From contig CAZBWE010000024.1 of NCBI GenBank assembly GCA_964495465.1, forward strand, positions 1 to 28,202: DNA of 28,202 nt, written 5' to 3'. Positions 14,672 to 24,043 of the stretch are shown here, piece after piece. A model generated the notes under the pieces. That model had not been told where the DNA came from and did not search any database. It worked only from the letters and a program-made list of their open reading frames with translations. The stretch comes from CAZBWE01 sp964495465 (GTDB lineage Bacteria; Planctomycetota; Phycisphaerae; Sedimentisphaerales; Anaerobacaceae). The stretch's first letter is position 1. Every line of letters starts with the position of its first letter. A program made the position numbers and the translations under genes.

Positions 14672-15274
14672 ATGTGCCAATACATAAAGAGAAGGTTGGT
14701 TAAGATACCAGGTTTAACGTATCTGCCGGTTAGACTGTGTTCTTCGCATCAGAGCCGGGCGGCTGGATGCGATTTGCATGGCCGAGACAGCGGTTTTACT
14801 TTGATAGAGATTCTTATTGTCGTTGCGATAATTGCGATAGCTGCAATGGTTGTGGTGCCAATGGTTGGTTCTGCGGCCAGTATGCAGATTCGCTCTGCTG
14901 CTAATATGATTGCGGCAGATATGGAATACGCAAAAAGTATGGCTATCAGCAGGGGACAAAATTTTTCAGTGGTGTTTGATAAGGCGACGGAAAGCTACAG
15001 AATAAAAGACCAGTCCGGTTCCACGATAATGAATCCTGTGAAAAAAGGATTCGAGTATGTTGTGGATTTCAGGAACGATGGCAGACTTAATAAAGTCGAT
15101 ATTGTCGATGTTGATTTTGATTCGACTAATGAGGTTAGGTTTGATTACCTCGGAAGTCCTTACAACGGGTCAGGTAATCCCTTGAACAGCGGCATTATCA
15201 ATCTGCAGGCGGGCGGAACAAGTATGACGGTTACCGTAGAGCCTGTCACAGGATATATCTCTATTACCGATTGA
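14672..15274 (+). CDS. Pseudopilin, GspH/FimT-like
   Basis: This is a prepilin with the GspH/FimT layout. A cleavage site RDSG precedes FTLIEILIVVAIIAIAAMVV. The next helix, SAANMIAADMEYAKSMAISR, is typical of GspH, followed by a beta-rich C-terminal domain ending VEPVTGYISI. It is expected near the pseudopilus tip with the I-J-K subunits. From the ATG at 14672 (GGGA 8 bases upstream) the leader is 41 residues, unusually long. A TTG at 14774, preceded by GGA, would give a seven-residue leader of ordinary size. I keep the ATG because of its better ribosome-binding site. It starts a closely spaced run with pilM. Confidence 0.85.
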   Translation: MCQYIKRRLVKIPGLTYLPVRLCSSHQSRAAGCDLHGRDSGFTLIEILIVVAIIAIAAMVVVPMVGSAASMQIRSAANMIAADMEYAKSMAISRGQNFSVVFDKATESYRIKDQSGSTIMNPVKKGFEYVVDFRNDGRLNKVDIVDVDFDSTNEVRFDYLGSPYNGSGNPLNSGIINLQAGGTSMTVTVEPVTGYISITD

Positions 15275-15290
15275 GCAGAGAGAGATATAG

Positions 15291-16496
15291 ATGATAAGTT
15301 GGATATTGAAAACACGTGGTTTACAGCCGATAGGATTAGACATAGGTCATCATTCTGTCAAGATGATTCAATTGATAAGCAATGGCAGCCATACAAGTGT
15401 TCTTGCAGCAGATAAAGTTCGCATTGAACCAGGTATAAATGGCGATGAAGAGAAAAGAAGAAACTTTGTTCTTTCGGCGATAAAGCAAATGCTGGCGAAG
15501 GGTAACTTCAGGGGTAAAGATGTAGTTTCGTGTTTGCCGAACGATAAATTGAGAATCACGAGTTTACGATTATCTGAGGCGGAGACCGGCGAAATTGAGC
15601 AGGCCCTGAAAAAAGAAGCCGCCCAGCGTTTCGGATTAGAGCCAGACAAAGACACAATTAACTTTGTTGTTGCGGGAAATGTTCGACAGGGTGACGAAAT
15701 TAAGAGTGAGCTGGTATTGTTTGCAGCGGATGATGAAACACTAAAAAGTCACATTGATATGCTTGAACAAGCCGGGCTTAGGCCTGTAGCGATAGATGCT
15801 GTTCCATGTGCATTATTCAGGAGCTTTGAAAGGTCAATGAGACGTCAGGCGGATAGACAGCGGACGGTTGTTTTCGTGGATGTAGGAAGCCGATTCACGA
15901 CCGTAGTGTTTGGACGTAAAGGAGAAATCAGCTTTGTTAAGCAGATTCAGATTGGTGGAGAAAAGTTTAACCAGGAGGTTGCTGCAAGGTTGGGTATTAG
16001 TGTTAGCGAAGCTCAGACACTGAGAAAATTGCTTCGGCCGAACAGCGGCCTTGCAGTGTCGCGGTCAGACCTGGATGACAAGGATGCCGCAAGCGATAAG
16101 CAGGAGATTGATGCTTCGACAAGACAGACAATGGTTGATGCTATAAGTGCGGTTGCTGAGGAGCTGGCAAGGGAGATATCACTGTGTTTCAGGTATTATA
16201 CGGTCACGTTCAGAGGCAGGCGTGTGGAGCAGGCAGTTTTCTCCGGAGGAGGGGCATACGAAAGTATTTTGATTAATATTTTGAAAAGGCAATTGACAGT
16301 TGAAATTGAAATAGCACAGCCGTTAAGAGGTTTTGATTTGTCAAGCGAAAGGGCGAGTATAAATTTTGATAGCGACCGGCGCGGTTTGCTTTGTGAATGG
16401 GCAGTAGCTGTCGGACTTGGTCTTAAAAGCAGCAACGGAACGAAAATCGCCGATGGTAAAGCCAAAAGCAGGATGAAAGATGCGAGTCAATTATGA
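15291..16496 (+). CDS. pilM: Type IV pilus assembly protein PilM
   Basis: PilM is a cytoplasmic actin-like ATP-binding protein that binds the N-terminal tail of PilN and couples the inner-membrane alignment complex to the assembly ATPase. The 401-residue product shows the actin/FtsA-like phosphate loops: GLDIGHHSVKMIQL near the N-terminus, VVFVDVGSRFTTVVFG around residue 190, and AVFSGGGAY around 315. No membrane segment is present. The gene lies 16 bases after the GspH-like gene, and its last codons overlap the PilN start by four bases. Its presence marks this cluster as type IV pilus-like rather than classical type II secretion, where GspL fills this role. Confidence 0.92.
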   Translation: MISWILKTRGLQPIGLDIGHHSVKMIQLISNGSHTSVLAADKVRIEPGINGDEEKRRNFVLSAIKQMLAKGNFRGKDVVSCLPNDKLRITSLRLSEAETGEIEQALKKEAAQRFGLEPDKDTINFVVAGNVRQGDEIKSELVLFAADDETLKSHIDMLEQAGLRPVAIDAVPCALFRSFERSMRRQADRQRTVVFVDVGSRFTTVVFGRKGEISFVKQIQIGGEKFNQEVAARLGISVSEAQTLRKLLRPNSGLAVSRSDLDDKDAASDKQEIDASTRQTMVDAISAVAEELAREISLCFRYYTVTFRGRRVEQAVFSGGGAYESILINILKRQLTVEIEIAQPLRGFDLSSERASINFDSDRRGLLCEWAVAVGLGLKSSNGTKIADGKAKSRMKDASQL

Positions 16497-17209
16497 AGGA
16501 AATTGATTTTCTTCCAGAATGGTATAAGAGCAGCAGGCGGCGAGAGTTTGGTTATCGCACGCAGTACATTGCTTTAGCCGGCATATTTGTGGTGATGCTC
16601 GTATGGAATTTTACCGCCGCCTATTCGATTTCGAGAGTCAAAGCAGGGATTAATCGGATGTCGGTCAGCCGGACAGATGCCGAAAGCACATCAGCAAAAC
16701 TGGCCAGGGTCAAAAAGGAAGTGGCGAGCTTGCGGAGAAAAGTCGAGTCTATAGAAAAAATTGAATCCAAAATTGATATTGCAGGCGTTTTAGCTGAGAT
16801 GAGTTTTTTAATCGATGAAAGGATAGTACTTAGCAAAGTCAAGTTTATTGCCGAGAAGTTTGCGGACGAACAGAACGGCAAATCAAATATCGTCTCTGCT
16901 GTAAGATTGGCTGAGGTTAAGATTGGTAATAAAGAAGCACAATCTGTCGGTGACGTGCGATTTAAGATTGTGATAAGTGGAGTAGCGGCTGATGCGAGTG
17001 ATGTGGCAGCTTTCGTTTGCGAGTTGGAAGACTCGCCATATTTTTGTAACGTGATACCGTTGTTTTCACGAAACAAACAGATACAACGAGAGACTAATCC
17101 TGTGATGGGCGACTATAACCAGAAAAAGGGCGTTTCGCAGACGCAGGAAAACTTACGCGTAAGTGAGTTCGAGATAAGCTGCTATCTGGCGAATTATTTA
17201 GAGCGGTAG
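16493..17209 (+). CDS. pilN: Type IV pilus assembly protein PilN-like
   Basis: This is an inner-membrane bitopic protein of the PilMNO complex. The short cytoplasmic tail MKEIDFLPEWY resembles the PilN INLLP motif that docks into PilM. One membrane helix (about residues 26-46) follows, then a coiled-coil stretch rich in Lys/Glu (about 70-95), then a periplasmic ferredoxin-like domain with the VLAEMSFLIDERIVLSKVKF segment. At 238 residues it is slightly longer than many PilN proteins. It is coupled to pilM by a four-base ATGA overlap and followed 21 bases later by the PilO-like gene. The assignment rests on position, topology and the N-terminal motif. Confidence 0.85.
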   Translation: MKEIDFLPEWYKSSRRREFGYRTQYIALAGIFVVMLVWNFTAAYSISRVKAGINRMSVSRTDAESTSAKLARVKKEVASLRRKVESIEKIESKIDIAGVLAEMSFLIDERIVLSKVKFIAEKFADEQNGKSNIVSAVRLAEVKIGNKEAQSVGDVRFKIVISGVAADASDVAAFVCELEDSPYFCNVIPLFSRNKQIQRETNPVMGDYNQKKGVSQTQENLRVSEFEISCYLANYLER

Positions 17210-17230
17210 CGAAAGAAGAGCAAAAGCAAA

Positions 17231-17776
17231 ATGTTACTTTTGGAAAGAAAACAAATAGTTATATGTATTTTGGCTGGTGCGGTAATAGGCGGTTTTATAC
17301 TGTTTCGGTACATCCCTTTGCGGAAAAGAGTAAAGGCGGTCGAACAGGCCAGAGCTGCTCAGACATTGACTATTGCTAGAGCGTCGGCTGAGAGTAAGCA
17401 ATTGCCGATTTTCGAAGAGCAGTTATCAAATCTGCAAGCCAGGGTTGCGAATTACCAGGCAAATGTGCCCGTGCAAAGGGACATCGGTATCTTTTTAGGC
17501 AAAATAGCTGATTTGATGAATGAGCACAGTCTAAAAGAGCAGGTGTTGGCACCCGGTAAAGAGATGCAGGTCGATGAGTTAAAGTGCATACCAATAGATA
17601 TGCAATGTAAAGGTAAATTAGTTCAGGTCTTTGAATTTTATAAACAGCTGCAGGGATTGGATAGATTGATTCGTATCGAGAGGGTGGAGCTTGTGAACGA
17701 CAATAATTTCAGCGGTGAAGTGAGTATGCAAACAAAGGCGGTCATTTATTACAGAGATAAAGTCGGGCAGGGATAG
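17231..17776 (+). CDS. pilO: Type IV pilus assembly protein PilO-like
   Basis: This is the partner of PilN in the periplasmic alignment complex. The 181-residue product has a short cytoplasmic start, one membrane helix (about residues 9-26), a long amphipathic coiled coil (about 30-75, EEQLSNLQARVANYQ), and a C-terminal PilO domain. Its features include VPVQRDIGIFLGKIADLMNEH, the conserved strand-helix KGKLVQVFEFYKQLQ and IRIERVELVND. It is closely spaced on both sides (21 bases upstream, 6 downstream), so it belongs to one transcription unit with pilM, pilN and the GspC-like gene. Confidence 0.85.
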   Translation: MLLLERKQIVICILAGAVIGGFILFRYIPLRKRVKAVEQARAAQTLTIARASAESKQLPIFEEQLSNLQARVANYQANVPVQRDIGIFLGKIADLMNEHSLKEQVLAPGKEMQVDELKCIPIDMQCKGKLVQVFEFYKQLQGLDRLIRIERVELVNDNNFSGEVSMQTKAVIYYRDKVGQG

Positions 17777-17782
17777 GAAATT

Positions 17783-18373
17783 ATGAAGCAAGATATGAAA
17801 AATACCGTTAACGGTCCTAATAAAATTGTTAGACATCTGACTGCTGAAAAGAAAAAGACTGTCTTTGCGCTGTGTTTAATAGCAGTAATGGTCCTGATGT
17901 GGGCCAGGGTGCTTGGTAAAAAAACACCCCAGGCCGCTGATGCGTCGTTAGTAACGCAACAGGTGAATTCTGATGTATCCGGGTCAAATTCGAAATTGAG
18001 GATATCTTTTGTGGAGTTGCCGGAAGTTGCGGGTCGGAATGACATAATTACCAGAGATTTTTTTGATTCGGATAAATGGCGGAATTTTGGCGAAGGAAGT
18101 AAATCAACCGGTATCGGAGAAGTAAGTGTTTCAGAGGGAAGCAGTGAAGAATTAGCCAGACGGATTGCAGAGAAATTAAGACTGGAGGCAATAGGATTAA
18201 GCGGGAATCCCCAGGCCTTTATAAATAATAAGATGCTCGGTGTGGGGGACAAATTACTCATTGGTGACGGAGTTGATACGTATGAATGTGAAGTAGTTAA
18301 AATCGAAGAAAGCGCTGTTTTAATCGAAAGTCAAGGAGCACGAATAACATTAAGACTAAAACAGTTGGAGTAA
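17783..18373 (+). CDS. PilP/GspC-like secretin-coupling protein
   Basis: This is a single-pass inner-membrane protein of 196 residues. A short basic cytoplasmic tail is followed by one membrane helix (about residues 28-44, VFALCLIAVMVLMW). A linker rich in Ser, Asn and Gly follows, then a small periplasmic beta-domain (about 125-196: RLEAIGLSGNPQAFINNKM, VGDKL, ITLRLKQLE). This is the homology-region layout of GspC, and of PilP apart from PilP's lipid anchor. Such proteins link the inner-membrane platform to the N0 domain of the secretin, and the secretin gene follows directly. I favour GspC-like because it has a membrane helix rather than a lipobox. Confidence 0.7.
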   Translation: MKQDMKNTVNGPNKIVRHLTAEKKKTVFALCLIAVMVLMWARVLGKKTPQAADASLVTQQVNSDVSGSNSKLRISFVELPEVAGRNDIITRDFFDSDKWRNFGEGSKSTGIGEVSVSEGSSEELARRIAEKLRLEAIGLSGNPQAFINNKMLGVGDKLLIGDGVDTYECEVVKIEESAVLIESQGARITLRLKQLE

Positions 18374-18461
18374 TTGATTGAGATGTAAGGATTTGTTCCC
18401 TGATTGGTAGCTGTCTTACAATGCATTACAAGACGGCTTATTGTAAAGAAGGAGATAAATT

Positions 18462-20270
18462 ATGTATGAAGATAAAAATTCAAATAACAGAAGCAAGGTT
18501 TTAAAGGATTTGTTCGTATGGGGCTTTATATTGGTGGTAATGGCGGCAATTGCGCTTGCGGATGTTGGCGTGGGGTCGCCTGATACACCTCAGGTTGTTA
18601 TAGCAGCTAATGCAGGTGCGGGCGGCGAAGGACGTGCTTCTATAGGCGAGCCGATTCAGTCATTTAAATTTGAGGAGAATTTCAGCATTCGTAAGGCCCT
18701 GGCGATATTGGGAAGTATGTACCAGAAGAACATTGTGCCTACCCCAAGCGTCGATGGTATGTTGGCATTCAGGAGTCTTTCTAACGTGACTTTTGAGGAA
18801 GCTATTGATGCGATTCTGGGAGATAACTTCAGGTATATCCAGGAGGGAAACCTGATTAAAGTGTATACAAAGGACGAATACAAAAAGCTTATGGCGGATA
18901 AAGAGCGGATGATGACTAAAGTTTTTACGCTCTATTACATAAGCGCAGCCGAGGCAATGAAGCTCATCAATCCTGTACTCAGTGGCGCCGGCATAATTCA
19001 GGGCAGCACCCCGCCTGAGACAATTGCAACTACTGGGGAGTCTATCACCGGAGGAGCCGCCGGAGGCGATACAATGGCCTTGAATGACCACATTGTTGTC
19101 CTTGACTACCCTGAGAATATAAAGGCCGCAGAGAAGCTGCTTAAAGAGCTGGACGTTCGGCCCAAGCAGGTGCTGGTCGAGGCAACGATTCTGGCCTGCA
19201 CTTTAACTGAAGGCACGAAACTCGGCGTTGACCTGAACTTTATGGCCGGTTTCCATTTGGATGGTTCTACAACGACGACTCCTTACTATAGTGGTAGTGG
19301 CGATGCTCTCGAATTGGTAGATACTGCAACGACTCCTATTGGGCAATTGGGCGGTGGTTTAATTACAGCTGGCACGCCAATAGAAACTTCCGGTTTTGCA
19401 ACCGTTGGCGGAAGCGGCCTGAGAATCGGTGTTACAACGGGTGACCTGGCGGTAATTATCACTGCCTTGGAGACTGTTACTGACACCACGGTTCTTGCAA
19501 ATCCAAAGATTTTGGCTGTCAACAAGCAGCTTGGTCAGGTCTATATCGGTACTAAGATTGGCTATCTTTCTCAAACTACACAGACGCAGACTTCAACAAC
19601 TCAGGCGGTCCAGTTCCTTGATACCGGTACAAAACTTTCTTTCAGGCCATATATAGGCGACGATGGCTACATCAGAATGGATATTCATCCGAAGGATAGT
19701 TCCGGTACTTTAAAAGCCAATAATATACCGGACGAAACCTCAACAGAGCTGGCAACCAATATTATGGTCAAAGACGGCCAGACCATCGTTATCGGCGGTC
19801 TGTTCAGGGATGTCGTTGTTACCAGTAGGAGCCAGATACCTTTACTTGGAGACTTGCCAATCGTAGGTGCAGCGTTCAGAGGTACTTCTGACACAACCAC
19901 GCGACAGGAAGTTATAGTTTTGCTCACGCCTCATATCATAGACGAGCCGAGCGAGCTGGACGGAAATGCCAGGGCAGATGATATCCGCCGCAAGAGATTT
20001 GGGTCGAAGGATGAAGTGCAGTGGACAAGCAGAGCAAGACTGGCTGAAGACCGGTATGCAAGGGCTGTAGAGTACTACCAGGAAGGTGATACCAGTGCAG
20101 CAATGAGGGAGCTTGATTACGTGCTTACACTTCGTCCGGCGTATCTTGAGGCGATTCGGCTGAAAGAAAGAATCATCACAGAAACCGACCCTGATGCCGT
20201 TGATGAAATGGAAAGGATTATGCTGGAAAATATTGACAGGAAGGAATCTGAAAAATGGATAAGGAGATAA
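18462..20270 (+). CDS. gspD: Secretin (GspD/PilQ family)
   Basis: This outer-membrane channel protein forms the exit ring of the machine. The 602-residue precursor has a hydrophobic signal segment (about 16-33) with likely cleavage after ALA. An N0/STN-like domain follows (about 65-140, FSIRKALAILGSMYQKNI), then one N1/KH-type domain (about 145-232), then the secretin barrel (VEATILACTLTEG, and near its end GGLFRDVVVTSRSQIPLLGD and IVLLTPHII). It has fewer N domains than classical GspD, which has N0-N3. About 80 residues follow the barrel and resemble a TPR-like helical pair (YARAVEYYQEGDTSAAMREL), an unusual tail. A strong GAAGGAG precedes the ATG. Confidence 0.92.
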   Translation: MYEDKNSNNRSKVLKDLFVWGFILVVMAAIALADVGVGSPDTPQVVIAANAGAGGEGRASIGEPIQSFKFEENFSIRKALAILGSMYQKNIVPTPSVDGMLAFRSLSNVTFEEAIDAILGDNFRYIQEGNLIKVYTKDEYKKLMADKERMMTKVFTLYYISAAEAMKLINPVLSGAGIIQGSTPPETIATTGESITGGAAGGDTMALNDHIVVLDYPENIKAAEKLLKELDVRPKQVLVEATILACTLTEGTKLGVDLNFMAGFHLDGSTTTTPYYSGSGDALELVDTATTPIGQLGGGLITAGTPIETSGFATVGGSGLRIGVTTGDLAVIITALETVTDTTVLANPKILAVNKQLGQVYIGTKIGYLSQTTQTQTSTTQAVQFLDTGTKLSFRPYIGDDGYIRMDIHPKDSSGTLKANNIPDETSTELATNIMVKDGQTIVIGGLFRDVVVTSRSQIPLLGDLPIVGAAFRGTSDTTTRQEVIVLLTPHIIDEPSELDGNARADDIRRKRFGSKDEVQWTSRARLAEDRYARAVEYYQEGDTSAAMRELDYVLTLRPAYLEAIRLKERIITETDPDAVDEMERIMLENIDRKESEKWIRR

Positions 20271-20347
20271 ACAGTTGATTATTGATGACAGGAAAAATTG
20301 TTAAGGGTAAGCAGCAGAAGATAATCAATAGATTAGGGTGAATTGTT

Positions 20348-21769
20348 TTGAAACTTGGAAGAAACTTAAACATAGTGGTCACAGGGATTGTGCTTTGCGG
20401 TTTAATTGTTGGGGGCCTCGCCGAGAGGCAGTACTCTGGTACGGAAGAGGGTTTGAGGCCTGTTGTGCAGGTATGCTACATTGTTTCGGCTGTGGGCGTG
20501 GTTTGGCTCGGTTGGCGTTGGCAAAAACTCGCTGGGGCAATCACGTCCATAGCCGTACAGCTCAAGCAGGGTAAACCGGTTCAGGGCATATGTGCCTTGA
20601 GTGAGGCGATTAACGAGCGCGCTAACAAAGATGCCGACCGTATTGCTGAATTAGAAAAGCAGATTGAAAATTTGCAAATCCAAATCCAGCTTTCACAAAG
20701 ACGCGGGAAAAACACCGAGGCGATTATATATAGTATCAGAGATGCTGTTATCGTCGTTGATGAGTTTGACAAGCTGTTGATGGCAAACGAGGCGGCCGGC
20801 AGACTATTCAATTTTGATTTTAACAGTTCCCAGCATAAGCCGATTTCTGAATTGATAGGACCGGGTAAAAGTGAATTTGTAGATTTTCTAAAACAAAGTA
20901 GGAGAAACAGGGCAGGGGCTACAAAGAAGGAGATTGAATTTCTAAAAAACACGGAACCAAAGACTTACGACTGCATTATTTCATGCGTTTACGACGAAAG
21001 ACAGCAGGTCTGTGGTACTGTGGCTGCATTGCATGATATAACGCGCGAGAAAGAAATTCAGCAGATGAAAAATGACTTTGTAAGTCATGTTTCCCATGAG
21101 TTAAAAACGCCTCTTGCTTCTATCACCGCTTATTCTGAGATGCTTGCTGATGGTGAAGCTGGGGATGAGAAGACGCTAAAAGAGTTTTGTTTGATAATTC
21201 AAAACCAGGCAACAAGATTGAATCGACTCATCGAAGATATTCTGAATATTTCGCGCATTGAATCCGGCCTGATAAAAGTGGAAAAGAAACCTGTAAGTCT
21301 GACAATACTTATGGAAGAACAGCTGCAGATGATAAAAAGCGCTGCTAATGAAAAAAATATCGAAATTGCTACTCCAAAGCCAATTGTCTTTGACCAAGTA
21401 TATGCGGACAAGGATATGATTTCACAGGTTATTGTTAATCTGCTAAGCAATGCTGTTAAGTACACTCCCGCCGGGGGTTCGATAAAGATTAAAACCGAGG
21501 TTGATGAAATCGCAGGCCTGGCACGGGTTAGCGTAATTGATACGGGAGTTGGCATTCCCGAAGATGAGGTAGAACATGTTTTTGATAAATTTTACAGGGT
21601 TAGTGCCAACAAAAAACGGGCAAAAGGCACAGGTCTTGGACTTAATCTTGTTAAACAAATAGTTGAAAAAGTTCACAATGGCCGAGTATTTGTTACGAGT
21701 GAGGTTGGCGTAGGAAGTGCTTTTGGATTCGAATTGCCTTTGGCAAAGTCGGAAACGGTCCGGGTGTGA
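20348..21769 (+). CDS. Membrane sensor histidine kinase with PAS domain
   Basis: This 473-residue two-component kinase has two membrane helices near the N-terminus (about 8-24 and 39-56) with only a short loop between them, so it probably has no sizeable periplasmic sensor. A coiled coil (about 90-115) leads to a PAS domain (about 120-230, IRDAVIVVDEFDKLLMANEA). The HisKA box has the phospho-accepting histidine in FVSHVSHELKTPLASI. The ATPase domain shows N-box NLLSNAVKYTPAGG, DTGVGIP, FDKFYRV and GTGLGLNLVKQIV. All catalytic motifs are intact. The start is TTG, preceded by AGGGTG. It is followed by a response-regulator gene 40 bases downstream and sits within the secretion cluster. Confidence 0.9.
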   Translation: MKLGRNLNIVVTGIVLCGLIVGGLAERQYSGTEEGLRPVVQVCYIVSAVGVVWLGWRWQKLAGAITSIAVQLKQGKPVQGICALSEAINERANKDADRIAELEKQIENLQIQIQLSQRRGKNTEAIIYSIRDAVIVVDEFDKLLMANEAAGRLFNFDFNSSQHKPISELIGPGKSEFVDFLKQSRRNRAGATKKEIEFLKNTEPKTYDCIISCVYDERQQVCGTVAALHDITREKEIQQMKNDFVSHVSHELKTPLASITAYSEMLADGEAGDEKTLKEFCLIIQNQATRLNRLIEDILNISRIESGLIKVEKKPVSLTILMEEQLQMIKSAANEKNIEIATPKPIVFDQVYADKDMISQVIVNLLSNAVKYTPAGGSIKIKTEVDEIAGLARVSVIDTGVGIPEDEVEHVFDKFYRVSANKKRAKGTGLGLNLVKQIVEKVHNGRVFVTSEVGVGSAFGFELPLAKSETVRV

Positions 21770-21809
21770 ATTAAAGTACACAAGAGAGAATTTACGAGGA
21801 GGTAAAGTA

Positions 21810-22202
21810 ATGTCGGGGAAAAAAGTGCTGGTTGTTGATGATGAGATACACATTGTTCACGTAGTTGCGATAAAACTTCGTAATAATGGTTACGAGGTTC
21901 TGACGGCAGGTAACGGTGCTGAGGCTTTTGAGCTGGCGTGCGAAGAAAAGCCAGACATTATTGTTACCGATTATCAAATGCCGGTTATGTCAGGAATGGA
22001 ATTCGTAGAGAAACTTCGCAGCAACGAAGCAACGAGAGATATTCCGGTGGTTATGCTGACAGCAAGAAACTTCGCTATTGAGGATGAGCAAAAGAAAGGT
22101 TTAGGGATATCTCAGTGTCTCAGCAAGCCGTTCAGTCCCAAGGAGTTATTGGAGAACATTGAAGATATTTTATACCAGAGACAATTGGTAGCTGATAATT
22201 AA
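21810..22202 (+). CDS. Single-domain response regulator (CheY-like)
   Basis: This is a stand-alone receiver domain of 130 residues with no output domain. The acidic pair D10-D11 (VVDDE), the phosphorylation site D54 in VTDYQMPVMSG, T84 (MLTAR) and K106 (LSKPFSP) are all present. It is the likely phosphate acceptor of the neighbouring kinase. With no DNA-binding domain, it would act by protein contact, for example on the HD-GYP protein or on the assembly machinery. The frame is open upstream into the kinase gene, but GAGGAGG 8-9 bases before 21810 and the start of similarity fix the ATG there. The next gene begins about 60 bases later. Confidence 0.92.
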   Translation: MSGKKVLVVDDEIHIVHVVAIKLRNNGYEVLTAGNGAEAFELACEEKPDIIVTDYQMPVMSGMEFVEKLRSNEATRDIPVVMLTARNFAIEDEQKKGLGISQCLSKPFSPKELLENIEDILYQRQLVADN

Positions 22203-22264
22203 TAATTGGGGGACGATATAGGTAGGAATGATGAATTAGGAGATAGAGTCTAAGGGATATTCAA

Positions 22265-24043
22265 ATGAATGAATCTTTGTTAGGAATGGTAAGGAGAAGT
22301 TTAAATCTCTCACAACGGCGTGATTTGGAGCGGTTCGGCGACAGGATAAGTAAATTCGGCGTTGATTTTGCGGTTATCAATGCCGATGGCAATATACTCT
22401 TGTCGCGTGAGAGTGGCAGATTTAAGTCGGACGACCAACAATTGGTGGAGAGTGCCCGTCATGCTTTAAATCACGAAGCTGAGGAAATAAGTCGCGTTGG
22501 AAGGGAGACGCAGGTTTACCGATTTGGTGAGCACGGTCAGGTTTTGGCTGCTGTTCTTAGTAGTCCCGCAGGGATTGCCGTGCAGGAGTCTCAAGGGGTA
22601 AAATCAGGACCTGCGGGATTGGTTGCCTTAATTGACTTGGGGCCTTGGTCGGTAGCAGACAGTAAAACCGGCTCTGGGCGGGCAGAGCCGTATGGGCAGC
22701 TCGCAGAAGTGTTTAATGCGTCCACCCAGGTCAATATCGAATATCTTATGGAGATGCTTCGGTTTTTAGCAAAGAGTTTTTGGGCCGAGGCAAAAGCTGA
22801 AGAGCAGATAGAAATGGTTAGTACTGAGCTGGCGCAAACGTATGAGGAACTTGTGCTGCTTCACAAGCTCAGCACAAATATGAAAGTTACCGAGGCAGAT
22901 ACTAACTTTTTGCAAATGGCTTGTGACAGCTTAACCGAGATTGTCAGTGTCGAGGGTATAGCGATATTGATGGAAAGGCCTGTAGATGGTGGAAAGCAGT
23001 TGGTGGTGGCTGCCGGGTCGGGGTTAATAGATATAAACGAGCGAATGGCGGGTATTTTACATAGCCGGCTGGATGATGAAATAAACAGCGGCAAAGAAGC
23101 GCTGTTAGATAGCGAAGTGGATTCGCCATTCAAATACGAATGGCAGGACAACGTCAAAAGTATTATTGCGGTACCTTTATATAGTTCTGATAAATCAGAA
23201 TCTCCTTTCACAGAAAAGACTAAAGACGGCAGCTATATAATTGGAATGTTGGTTGCGATAAACAGAATCGACAAGGGTGATTTCGACAGTACTGATGTAA
23301 AGTTATTTAATTCTGTGGCCAATAGCTGTGCCGTGTTTATTGAAAACGGCAGATTGTTCAAGGACCTTGAGGAATTATTCATAGGTTCGTTAAAAGCGCT
23401 CACGAGGAGTATCGATGCCAAGGATAAATATACACACGGCCATTCTGAAAGGGTTGCATTTGTTGCGAGATGGATTGCAGAGAGAATCAGTGAGGAGCAG
23501 CCCCTGGAAGAGGAGCAATTGCATAAGATTTATCTGGCAGGTTTGCTCCACGACATAGGGAAAATCGGAATAGATGAGTCTGTATTACGCAAACAGGGTA
23601 AGCTTACTGAAGAAGAAATGGACTGTATAAAAAAGCATCCCTTGATTGGAGCGGGTATTTTGCGTGAAATGAAGCAGATGCGCGATATTATACCTGGTGT
23701 GTTATATCACCATGAACGAATTGACGGCAAGGGATATCCCAATGGTTTAGTTGGTGACGAGATACCTCTTATAGGAAAGATAATCGGTCTGGCGGACAGC
23801 TTTGATGCTATGACGTCAAAGCGAACTTATAGAAGTGCAAGAACGATAGAGCAGGCAATCGAGGAAATCGAAAAAGGATTGGGAACGCAATTCGATGAAA
23901 AAATCGGAAGGATTTTTATAAACAGCGATGTCTTTTTGCTCTGGGATATAATTATGAAAAATATCTCTGATTTGGGTGGGATTTATGGGAAAAGTGATTT
24001 TGCTGAGTATGGGACCGCTGCTGTGGGGACATTAATAAAATGA
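22265..24043 (+). CDS. GAF and HD-GYP domain protein, predicted c-di-GMP phosphodiesterase
   Basis: This is a 592-residue cytosolic signalling protein. Residues ~20-130 form an unassigned sensor-like region (FAVINADGNILLSR). Residues ~175-205 are a coiled coil, ~205-365 a GAF domain, and ~375-560 an HD-GYP domain. The latter keeps its metal-binding residues (KYTHGHSERV, LLHDIGKIG, HHERIDGKGYPNGL, ADSFDAMTSKRTY). HD-GYP enzymes hydrolyse c-di-GMP; a few act on cGAMP. It has no receiver domain of its own, so the preceding single-domain regulator may control it. It ends with an ATGA overlap on the STAS gene, so the two are coupled. Location among pilus genes suggests local control of pilus assembly by c-di-GMP. 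Confidence 0.9.
   Translation: MNESLLGMVRRSLNLSQRRDLERFGDRISKFGVDFAVINADGNILLSRESGRFKSDDQQLVESARHALNHEAEEISRVGRETQVYRFGEHGQVLAAVLSSPAGIAVQESQGVKSGPAGLVALIDLGPWSVADSKTGSGRAEPYGQLAEVFNASTQVNIEYLMEMLRFLAKSFWAEAKAEEQIEMVSTELAQTYEELVLLHKLSTNMKVTEADTNFLQMACDSLTEIVSVEGIAILMERPVDGGKQLVVAAGSGLIDINERMAGILHSRLDDEINSGKEALLDSEVDSPFKYEWQDNVKSIIAVPLYSSDKSESPFTEKTKDGSYIIGMLVAINRIDKGDFDSTDVKLFNSVANSCAVFIENGRLFKDLEELFIGSLKALTRSIDAKDKYTHGHSERVAFVARWIAERISEEQPLEEEQLHKIYLAGLLHDIGKIGIDESVLRKQGKLTEEEMDCIKKHPLIGAGILREMKQMRDIIPGVLYHHERIDGKGYPNGLVGDEIPLIGKIIGLADSFDAMTSKRTYRSARTIEQAIEEIEKGLGTQFDEKIGRIFINSDVFLLWDIIMKNISDLGGIYGKSDFAEYGTAAVGTLIK

Noticed and set aside
20274..20328. 8-bp inverted repeat TTGATTAT/ATAATCAA between the secretin and kinase genes
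   Set aside because: The loop is about 40 bases, the arms are A/T rich and there is no T tract, so it is not a credible terminator or hairpin.
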